A DNA stretch of 9,249 nt from Lachnospiraceae bacterium. GTDB taxonomy: Bacteria; Bacillota; Clostridia; Lachnospirales; Lachnospiraceae. The position numbers and the translations under genes were made by a program. Positions 1 to 5,449 of this stretch are shown piece by piece. Location: positions 1 through 9,249 of the forward strand of contig JAILPU010000002.1 in the NCBI GenBank assembly GCA_024699395.1, written 5' to 3'. Each line of letters starts with the position of its first letter. Positions within the stretch are counted from its first letter, which is position 1. The notes under the pieces are model-generated. The model was not told where the DNA came from, searched no databases, and saw nothing but the letters and a program-made list of their open reading frames with translations.

Positions 1-456
1 GAAATGATTGAGGACTTTTACAATAAGCGGGATATCAAGGAATACACCGGACAGGTTCATGCATTAAAGAGTTCCGCCAGAATGATAGGTCATATGGAGC
101 TTTCGGAACTTGCAAGGCAGTTAGAGGAAGCCGGCAAAGAAGAAAATGTGGAATTTATTGATTCCAACGAAAACAAGCTTATCACCATGTACCGGGATCT
201 CTATGAAGATTTGAAAAAGATTTTCAATGACGGTAAAGAAGATGAAAAGCCTTTGATAGACCCGGACAAATTAACTCAGGGTCTGGATGCCATTAAAGAG
301 GGTGTGTCCGCTTTTGATTTTGATATGGTGGACATGGTTATGAAGGACTTCGCAGGATACAAAATGCCCGAGGACTTTAAACCCAAATATGAGAAGCTTA
401 AGGTGATGGTATCCGAGGTAGACGCCGAAGGCATAATGCAATTGCTGGAAGGGTAA
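1..456 (+). CDS. Hpt-domain signalling protein, C-terminal part (probably a hybrid histidine kinase)
   Basis: This reading frame is open at the left edge, so the N-terminus lies outside the window. The visible 151 codons begin inside a histidine phosphotransfer (Hpt) domain. The motif VHALKSSARMIG has the spacing around the phospho-accepting His typical of the family; that His codon is at 58-60. A helical, acidic stretch follows (ELARQLEEAGKEENVEF), completing the four-helix bundle. After about residue 80 there is an extra helical region of about 65 residues ending LLEG. By family knowledge, Hpt domains accept phosphate from a receiver domain in multistep phosphorelays and in Clostridia often sit at the C-terminus of hybrid sensor kinases after kinase and receiver domains. 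That full architecture is inferred, not seen. A stand-alone Hpt protein is the alternative. The ATG at base 4 is probably internal, since no ribosome binding site can be seen before it. The gene ends 40 bases before a strong terminator. Confidence 0.85.
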   Translation, partial: EMIEDFYNKRDIKEYTGQVHALKSSARMIGHMELSELARQLEEAGKEENVEFIDSNENKLITMYRDLYEDLKKIFNDGKEDEKPLIDPDKLTQGLDAIKEGVSAFDFDMVDMVMKDFAGYKMPEDFKPKYEKLKVMVSEVDAEGIMQLLEG

Positions 457-496
457 GCTGATACCCTCAGTGTGATTAAGAATATGGTAAATCAAG

Positions 497-524
497 AAAA
501 ATGCGGTCATATGACCGCATTTTT
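497..524 (+). terminator. Perfect palindromic Rho-independent terminator after the Hpt gene
   Basis: Two 14-base arms are exact reverse complements (AAAAATGCGGTCAT and ATGACCGCATTTTT), so a GC-containing stem is followed by a run of five T on either strand. It sits 40 bases after the Hpt stop codon and just before the next promoter, isolating the two transcription units. Being symmetric, it could also stop minus-strand transcripts. Confidence 0.9.
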
Positions 525-547
525 GCGCCTTTTGAAAGCTTTTTTGA

Positions 548-576
548 TTGACTCCGATATTTAATTGTGATAGAAT
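548..576 (+). promoter_or_regulatory. Sigma-A-type promoter of the ABC importer operon
   Basis: A -35 box TTGACT (548-553) is separated by 17 bases from a -10 box TAGAAT (571-576). Each box differs from consensus by one base and the spacing is ideal. Transcription should begin near 583, giving a leader of about 60 bases. That is too short for a cobalamin riboswitch, and I see no B12-box-like sequence in it. Confidence 0.7.
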
Positions 577-643
577 TTCATTCGTTGTGGGTATATTTGC
601 AACAAATAATACATTTGAATCTGCGGATTCAAAAGGAGGCAAT

Positions 644-1702
644 ATGAGAAGAAAAATATTAACGATTGCAATGGCAGCATGCGTGTCATTATCTATGCTG
701 GCAGGATGCGGAAAGACCAAGACCGATACAGAGGTTTCAAGTGCAGTATCCGCCGGTGATGTTGAGGAAGCAGTATCTGCAGGTGATGTTGAGGAAGCAG
801 TATCCGCAGGTGACAGTGAGGAAGCAGATATCCTTGACAAAGACCGCGCAGGAAATGATATAACCGTTCCCGAAAACGTATCAGCAATAATATCCATGTC
901 ACCCTCAGTGACAGAGGTACTTATCGATCTGGGATGTGCAGACAAGGTAGTAGCCTGCGATACATACTCAGGTACATCACCCTTTGCAACAGCACTCACA
1001 GAAGATATCCCTCAGTTTGACATGATGACACCTGACAGCGAGTCCATTATCGCATTAAACCCCGATGTGGTAATTACCACAGGCATGAGCTACGCAGGGG
1101 GCGAAGATGTGTATGCGGCAGTAAGAGATGCAGGAATCTGTGTTGCAGACATCCCTTCATCCGCAAGTGTTGAAGATATCAAAAAGGACATCGCATTTAT
1201 CGGAGCACTTGTAGGCGCTGACAGTGATGCACAGGAGCTTATCTCCAAAATGGAAGAAACCGAAAAGGTATTGGCAGAAAAGAGCGCAGAGATTGCAGAC
1301 AAGAAGAAAGTTCTTTATGTTATGAGCGTTCCCACTGCTGATTATCCCGATGTTTATACCTGCGGTAAGGGCACATACATGGATGAGGTTTTTGCCATGG
1401 CAGGATGCATTAATATAGCAGGGGACATCGATTACCAGTGGCCTGCAATGTCTGAAGAGGACATTATCGCAGCAGACCCCGATGTAATAATCGTAGGGGA
1501 TACCTACACAGAAAATCCTGTTGATGCTATAATGAATATAGCCCAGTGGAAGGATATCACCGCAATCAAAAACTGTGCTGTATATACCATTGACGGTGAT
1601 GCTTTCAACCAGCCTGATCATTACGTAATGAACTCCGCATGTGATATTGCAAAAAGCGTATATCCCGAAGAGTTCGAAGATCTTGAAAATCCTTTCAACT
1701 AA
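644..1702 (+). CDS. ABC transporter substrate-binding lipoprotein, metal-chelate/cobalamin class (BtuF/FepB-like)
   Basis: This is the extracellular capture component of an ABC importer for a siderophore, heme or corrinoid. The start chosen is the ATG at 644, preceded by AAAAGGAGG (631-639); a longer in-frame start at 548 overlaps the promoter and has no ribosome binding site. The 352-residue product has a short basic N-terminus, a hydrophobic segment and the lipobox LAGC with Cys22, so it should be lipid-anchored. Residues 34-60 are three tandem copies of AVSAGDVEE (the third with Ser for Val). The Peripla_BP_2 fold starts near residue 65; MSPSVTEVLIDLG and a following DKVVACDTYSG resemble BtuF. 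Later motifs GTYMDEVFAMAG and ADPDVIIVG are typical of the class III binding-protein family. Permease and ATPase genes follow directly. The ligand cannot be fixed from sequence: BtuF-like features favour a corrinoid, but the lack of a riboswitch leaves iron chelates open. Confidence 0.88.
   Translation: MRRKILTIAMAACVSLSMLAGCGKTKTDTEVSSAVSAGDVEEAVSAGDVEEAVSAGDSEEADILDKDRAGNDITVPENVSAIISMSPSVTEVLIDLGCADKVVACDTYSGTSPFATALTEDIPQFDMMTPDSESIIALNPDVVITTGMSYAGGEDVYAAVRDAGICVADIPSSASVEDIKKDIAFIGALVGADSDAQELISKMEETEKVLAEKSAEIADKKKVLYVMSVPTADYPDVYTCGKGTYMDEVFAMAGCINIAGDIDYQWPAMSEEDIIAADPDVIIVGDTYTENPVDAIMNIAQWKDITAIKNCAVYTIDGDAFNQPDHYVMNSACDIAKSVYPEEFEDLENPFN
743..823 (+). repeat. 27-bp in-frame tandem repeat, three copies, in the lipoprotein linker
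   Basis: Units lie at 743-769, 770-796 and 797-823. Each encodes AVSAGD(V/S)EE. Units 1 and 2 differ by two silent bases; unit 3 changes Val to Ser. The repeat lies between the lipidated Cys22 and the folded binding domain, so it lengthens an acidic, flexible tether. Copy number could vary between strains without breaking the frame. Confidence 0.95.
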
Positions 1703-1711
1703 GAAAATGTA

Positions 1712-1739
1712 AGGGAGCCGGCGAGGCTCCCTCTTTTTG
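1712..1739 (+). terminator. Intergenic hairpin between binding protein and permease, terminator-like
   Basis: An 8-bp stem (AGGGAGCC, 1712-1719, with GGCTCCCT, 1725-1732) encloses a 5-base loop and is followed by CTTTTTGG. It has the form of an intrinsic terminator but lies inside the operon, 9 bases after the binding-protein stop and directly before the permease. The likely effect is partial termination or 3'-end protection, giving more binding protein than permease and ATPase. I see no separate promoter for the permease in the short gap. Confidence 0.75.
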
Positions 1740-1748
1740 GATTAATCG

Positions 1749-2777
1749 ATGAAAATTAGCAAAAAATTAAAAATACTCTTTCTGATAATCTTATCTATAG
1801 TATCCGTAAGTGTGGCCATGGGAATGGGAAGCGTGTCCATTCCTTTAAAAGAGCAGCTTTCCATTATAGGAAACAGACTCTTTGGATTATCAACCGGGTA
1901 TAATGATTCCAATGCCACCATTCTTTTATCCATAAGGATACCCAGAGTCCTCACCGCATTTTTTGTGGGAGGTGCCCTTGCAATCGCAGGGGTTGTCACC
2001 CAGTCCATACTTCAAAATCCCCTGGCATCCTCATACACCCTTGGGGTATCCTCAGGCGCAGCGCTGGGAGCAGCATTAATCACCGTATTTGAAATATCAA
2101 TTCCCGTACTGGGAATTCTCTTACTTCCTGTGGGAGGTTTCGCAGGGGGAATGTTAGCGGTGCTCTTTGTGATGCTTTTTTCCAAATATATGGATAATTC
2201 CGTTAGCAGCCATACGATAATACTTGTGGGCATGATTGTATCAATGTTTACAAATGCCGTGATAACATTGCTTGCGGTACTGTTTTCACGCCATGAGCAT
2301 CATATAATAAGCTGGACGCTTGGATCGTTTAACGGAAAAAGATGGTATCATGCTCTTATTCTGGCAATCGCAGGTGTTATAGCCGTTTCATGCACCCTTT
2401 ACCGCCATATGGAACTGGATATTATGTCCTTTGGTGATGAAAATGCCAAAAGCATCGGCGTAAACGTTTCAAAAATAAAATATCGCCAGCTTATTCTGGC
2501 GGCGCTTATAACGGGTATCTCTGTGTGCTTTACGGGAACCATCGGATTTGTGGATCTTATAGCCCCTCATGTAAGCCGAAAATACATGGGAGCCACTCAT
2601 AAAGCAATTATCCCTGCGTCCTTTTTCTTTGGTGGGATATTGATGACTCTGGCGGATCTTTTTGCCAGAACTCTTATAGCGCCCCTTGAAATTCCTGTGG
2701 GAGCGGTGACGGCCTTGATCGGTGCGCCTTTCTTTATGTATATCTACTTTAACAGGAGGGCAACCCATGAAGGATAA
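1749..2777 (+). CDS. FecCD/BtuC-family ABC importer permease
   Basis: This is the membrane channel subunit of the importer, expected to act as a homodimer. The 342 residues match the usual 320-350 for FecCD permeases and are dominated by hydrophobic segments (about ten helices expected). Family motifs appear in order: RIPR (63-66), ILQNPLA (87-93), GVSSGAALGA (99-108), SWTLGSFNG (188-196), the cytoplasmic coupling region around SFGDENAKSIGVNVSK (227-242), GTIGFVDLIAPHVSR (263-277) and the C-terminal EIPVGAVTALIGAPFF. The ATG at 1749 has only a weak GGA (1739-1741) upstream, at the end of the hairpin tail. Translation may therefore be low or coupled, in keeping with a subunit needed in small amounts. 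The last 11 bases overlap the ATPase gene, indicating coupled translation. Substrate is set by the partner lipoprotein; the permease itself does not separate heme, siderophore and B12 transporters. Confidence 0.93.
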   Translation: MKISKKLKILFLIILSIVSVSVAMGMGSVSIPLKEQLSIIGNRLFGLSTGYNDSNATILLSIRIPRVLTAFFVGGALAIAGVVTQSILQNPLASSYTLGVSSGAALGAALITVFEISIPVLGILLLPVGGFAGGMLAVLFVMLFSKYMDNSVSSHTIILVGMIVSMFTNAVITLLAVLFSRHEHHIISWTLGSFNGKRWYHALILAIAGVIAVSCTLYRHMELDIMSFGDENAKSIGVNVSKIKYRQLILAALITGISVCFTGTIGFVDLIAPHVSRKYMGATHKAIIPASFFFGGILMTLADLFARTLIAPLEIPVGAVTALIGAPFFMYIYFNRRATHEG

Positions 2778-3537
2778 GAGAGAGGGATTTATAAGTTTAC
2801 GAAATGTTTCCTCCGGGTATAATAAAAAAACGGTATTGAAGGACATCTCCCTTACCATTCCTGCCGGAAAAACGGTTTTGATTATAGGAGAAAATGGCTC
2901 CGGAAAATCCACCCTCCTTAAAACCATGGCAGGGTTATTGCCCTACACCGGAAGTGTGCAGGTGGACGAAAAGGAAATGAATACTCTTTCCGAAAAAGAA
3001 AGGGCCGCAAAAATTGCCATGCTTTCCCAGATGAACAGGGCATATTTTTCATATACCGTGGAGGAGACGGTGCGCATGGGACGATATCGTTTTACGGAGG
3101 GACTGTTTGCATCCTTTAATAAAAAGGACCACGAGGCTGTCAAAGCCGCTATGGAAAAAACGGGGATATACGATATCAGAAAAGAACAGCTAAGCAGTTT
3201 GTCCGGTGGGCAGTTACAGCGTGTGTATCTGGCCAGAATGTTTGCTCAGGAAGCGGATTATATTTTCCTGGACGAACCCACCAATCATCTTGATCTTAAA
3301 TATCGTGTCATTTTGGAACAGTATCTGAAAAAAGAGAATGCCTCCGTTGTGGCAATCTACCACGATCTTCTTCAGGCTTTTGCCATAGCCGACGAGATAA
3401 TACTTTTGAAGGATGGACGGGTTCTTAAACAGGACACTCCCGAAAATATCATAAACTCGGGACTTTTAAACGAAGCCTTTGACATGGATGTAATATCATA
3501 TCTTAAATCAGTAAAAAAAGAGAGCGAAGCCTTTTAA
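2767..3537 (+). CDS. ABC importer ATPase, FepC/BtuD class
   Basis: This is the cytoplasmic ATP-hydrolysing subunit driving the FecCD permease. The start at 2767 is supported by AGGAGG at 2754-2759, seven bases upstream; a longer in-frame start at 2722 has no such support. The 256-residue product has a complete nucleotide-binding domain: Walker A GENGSGKST (41-49), Q-loop Gln88, signature LSGGQ (145-149), Walker B YIFLDE (165-170), D-loop TNHLD (172-176) and switch His199 in IYHD. Its length and the region YTVEETVRMGRYRF match the iron-chelate/B12 ATPase family rather than a general ABC-F or exporter ATPase. It overlaps the permease stop by 11 bases. Tandem stops TAA-TGA end the gene, and both lie in the loop of the transcription terminator. 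All residues needed for ATP hydrolysis are present, so it should be active. Confidence 0.94.
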   Translation: MKDKREGFISLRNVSSGYNKKTVLKDISLTIPAGKTVLIIGENGSGKSTLLKTMAGLLPYTGSVQVDEKEMNTLSEKERAAKIAMLSQMNRAYFSYTVEETVRMGRYRFTEGLFASFNKKDHEAVKAAMEKTGIYDIRKEQLSSLSGGQLQRVYLARMFAQEADYIFLDEPTNHLDLKYRVILEQYLKKENASVVAIYHDLLQAFAIADEIILLKDGRVLKQDTPENIINSGLLNEAFDMDVISYLKSVKKESEAF

Positions 3538-3552
3538 TGACTTCGCTCTCTT
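3513..3552. terminator. Bidirectional terminator for the convergent ATPase and symporter genes
   Basis: A 12-bp perfect stem (3518-3529 with 3541-3552, core AGAGCGAAG) closes an 11-base loop containing the ATPase stop codon. On the minus strand the stem runs directly into seven T (complement of 3513-3519), the better terminator, serving the symporter. On the plus strand the following T content is weaker (TTCAATCTTT). The left arm lies in the last codons of the ATPase gene. Confidence 0.8.
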
Positions 3553-3632
3553 CAATCTTTATAGTATCAGATTCTTAGGATTTTCATCCTGTTCTTTGCT
3601 TAGATTAAGTCAATATATGATGTCAGGTCGGA

Positions 3633-5183
3633 TTAGTCCACAACCTTATCTTCGGGAAGAGGAATCTTCTCCTCCACAACCTTCTTTTTCTTGTAGCAGT
3701 CAAATGAGAAATCAACCTCACCCTGTGAAAGCTTGGGTGTTATAAGTGATACAGCAGGCACTATGATAAGACCGGCAATCATGGCTGCCGCACCTGCGTT
3801 GATAGGGCTCTTAATCCACTTAGTGTACATATTGGCAACTGTAAGGCCAACACCTGTGAACATACCTGCCCATACGCCTGCCTTGGTAACTCCCTTCCAG
3901 TAGAGACCGTAGAGGAGGGGAGCAAGGAACGCACCTGCAAGAGCACCCCATGAGATACCCATAAGCTGAGCGATAAATGTGGGAGGGTTAAGCGCTATAA
4001 CAACTGATATTACGATGAATACCATAATGAAAATTCTCATTGTGAGAAGCTGCTTTTTCTCATCCATCTTTTTAACTATATTTCCCTTGATAAGGTCAAG
4101 AGTAAGGGTTGAGCTGGATGTGAGAACAAGTGATGAAAGGGTGGACATTGATGCCGAAAGAACCAATACCACAACCACACCGATAAAGATGTCGGGGAGT
4201 TTGCTGAGCATGTTAGGGATAATTGCATCGTATATAATCTTTCCGTTCTCCGTTATCGCAGTAGCATCTGCAAGTCTTGCAAAACCTCCGAGGAAATAGC
4301 AGCCTCCTGCAACAACAATGGCAAAGAAAGTAGAGATAATCGTACCTGTCTTAATAGCTCTCTCATCTTTGATGGCATAGAATTTCTGAACCATCTGGGG
4401 AAGTCCCCATGTACCAAGGGAAGTAAGTATTACAACTCCCATAAGATTAATGGGATCAGGTCCAAAGAAGCTGGCGAAAAGTCCCTGGCTGCCCTGAAGT
4501 GCAGTTGCTGTAAATTCAGGATCCTCAGGAATATTTGAAAGTGCCTTTACTGCCTGCATGAATCCGCCATGCCCGTTGAGAACAGCAATTATAACCGCCG
4601 TAATACCAAACAGCATTATTATTCCCTGTATAAAATCATTTACTGCAGTTGCCATATAACCGCCAAGGATTACATACACAGCGGTAAGAACAGCCATAAC
4701 AATAACACATACTTTGTAATCAATATCAAATGCCATGCCGAAAAGTCTTGAAAGACCGTTGTAAACAGATGCGGTATAGGGAATAAGGAAAACAAAGGCT
4801 ATAACCGCGGAAACAATCTGAAGTGCCTTTGAATGATATCTCTTACCAAAGAAATCAGGCATGGTTGCGGACTGAAGATGCTTTGTCATAACTCTTGTAC
4901 GTCTTCCCAGTAAAACCCATGCAAGAAGGGAACCTATAACCGCATTACCGATACCGATCCAGGTGGAAGAAAGACCGTATTTATAGCCGAACTGTCCCGC
5001 ATAACCTACAAATACAACGGCACTGAAATATGAAGTACCGTAGGCAAAAGCTGTAAGCCAGGGACCGACAGAACGTCCCCCAAGAACAAATCCGTTAACA
5101 TCAGTAGCATTCTTTCTCGTGTAGACACCTACGCCTATCATTATCGCAAAGAAAACGATAAGCAGTAAAACTTTGATGATCAT
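3633..5183 (-). CDS. Sodium:solute symporter (SSS family)
   Basis: This is an integral membrane protein that couples inward sodium flow to uptake of an organic solute. The 516 residues carry about 13 hydrophobic segments. The family signature region GGYMATAVNDFIQGIIM (174-190) matches the GG-x-x-A...D-x-x-Q pattern of PutP and PanF. ASMSTLSS (344-351) carries the adjacent Ser347/Thr348 at the place of the PutP Na2-site residues. GTWGLPQMVQKFYAI (257-271) also matches the family. The C-terminal tail is Lys/Glu-rich (KKKKVVEEK). The start is clear, with AAGGAGGA (5188-5195, minus strand) four bases before the ATG. The gene stands alone, with a strong promoter at 5279-5308, operator-like repeats in its leader and a shared terminator at its end. 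The substrate (amino acid, pantothenate, sugar or other) cannot be told from the sequence or context. Confidence 0.92.
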   Translation of the reverse strand: MIIKVLLLIVFFAIMIGVGVYTRKNATDVNGFVLGGRSVGPWLTAFAYGTSYFSAVVFVGYAGQFGYKYGLSSTWIGIGNAVIGSLLAWVLLGRRTRVMTKHLQSATMPDFFGKRYHSKALQIVSAVIAFVFLIPYTASVYNGLSRLFGMAFDIDYKVCVIVMAVLTAVYVILGGYMATAVNDFIQGIIMLFGITAVIIAVLNGHGGFMQAVKALSNIPEDPEFTATALQGSQGLFASFFGPDPINLMGVVILTSLGTWGLPQMVQKFYAIKDERAIKTGTIISTFFAIVVAGGCYFLGGFARLADATAITENGKIIYDAIIPNMLSKLPDIFIGVVVVLVLSASMSTLSSLVLTSSSTLTLDLIKGNIVKKMDEKKQLLTMRIFIMVFIVISVVIALNPPTFIAQLMGISWGALAGAFLAPLLYGLYWKGVTKAGVWAGMFTGVGLTVANMYTKWIKSPINAGAAAMIAGLIIVPAVSLITPKLSQGEVDFSFDCYKKKKVVEEKIPLPEDKVVD

Positions 5184-5194
5184 TGTATCCTCCT

Positions 5195-5207
5195 TGCACT
5201 CTGTGCA
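5195..5207 (-). promoter_or_regulatory. Small hairpin touching the symporter ribosome binding site
   Basis: On the minus strand TGCAC-AGA-GTGCA forms a perfect 5-bp stem with a 3-base loop, whose last base is the first A of AAGGAGGA. It may hold the ribosome binding site open or partly mask it. It is short and could be chance. Confidence 0.4.
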
Positions 5208-5230
5208 TTTTATTTTTTATACTTTAGCAC

Positions 5231-5258
5231 CTAAACGCTTAGACGCGCAAACGCTTTA
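5231..5258. promoter_or_regulatory. Two LacI-operator-like sites in the symporter leader
   Basis: CTAAACGCTTAG (5231-5242) is palindromic except for one base pair and has the central CG typical of LacI-family operators. GCAAACGCTTTA (5247-5258) repeats the core AAACGCTT exactly 16 bases away. Both lie downstream of the symporter's predicted start site (about 5272), where a bound repressor would block transcription. No regulator gene of this family is in the window. Confidence 0.45.
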
Positions 5259-5270
5259 AAGTCCTAAAGC
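5253..5270. promoter_or_regulatory. Inverted repeat at the symporter transcription start
   Basis: GCTTTA (5253-5258) and TAAAGC (5265-5270) are exact inverted repeats around six bases and overlap the second operator-like site. They could be a regulator-binding site or a hairpin at the very 5' end of the mRNA. Confidence 0.35.
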
Positions 5271-5278
5271 ACAAAAAC

Positions 5279-5308
5279 ATTATAAACATAAGATTTGTGG
5301 CTTGTCAA
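5279..5308 (-). promoter_or_regulatory. Consensus sigma-A promoter of the symporter
   Basis: Read on the minus strand, TTGACA (5303-5308) and TATAAT (5279-5284) are both perfect consensus hexamers with an 18-base spacer. The start of transcription should be near 5272, giving a leader of about 89 bases. Such a strong promoter would usually need control, which fits the operator-like sites downstream. Confidence 0.8.
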
Positions 5309-5330
5309 GAAAAAAATAGACTTGAATTGT

Positions 5331-5365
5331 GGCGGTTGGTCGCGGTCGGTTGTTGCGGCGGTTCG
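5331..5365. other. A-less G/T-rich tract with seven GG pairs
   Basis: This 35-base stretch contains no A and seven GG doublets, with imperfect repeats of CGGTTGGT, CGGTCGGT and CGGCGGTT. It stands out sharply from the AT-rich surroundings. It lies between the symporter -35 box and the CAP-gene promoter. A regulator-binding array or a two-layer G-quadruplex is possible; function is unknown. Confidence 0.6.
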
Positions 5366-5399
5366 TTAATTATGCATAGATGGGTTTTTGTTTGATTTA

Positions 5400-5408
5400 T
5401 GGTATAAT
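5400..5408 (+). promoter_or_regulatory. Extended -10 promoter of the CAP-domain gene
   Basis: TGGTATAAT is a perfect extended -10 element (TGn plus TATAAT). The -35 position holds no good match, as is usual for extended -10 promoters. Transcription should start near 5415, about 35 bases before the gene, which has GGAGG at 5437-5441. Confidence 0.65.
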
Positions 5409-5449
5409 TAATTCAGTTACCGCATCATTTTGGATCGGAGGAAACGCTT

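Noticed and set aside
548..643. Longer N-terminus for the binding protein
   Set aside because: The extra 32 residues start inside the -35 box, lack a ribosome binding site, and would bury the signal peptide and lipobox.
743..823. CRISPR-like array
   Set aside because: Repeats are directly adjacent without spacers and encode an in-frame peptide.
271..999. Minus-strand frame of 242 codons across the Hpt gene end, terminator and lipoprotein gene
   Set aside because: It reads through a perfect terminator and a good promoter, is antisense to two well-supported genes, and has no recognisable domain; its Ser/Thr/Pro-Ala repeats are the reverse image of the lipoprotein repeat.
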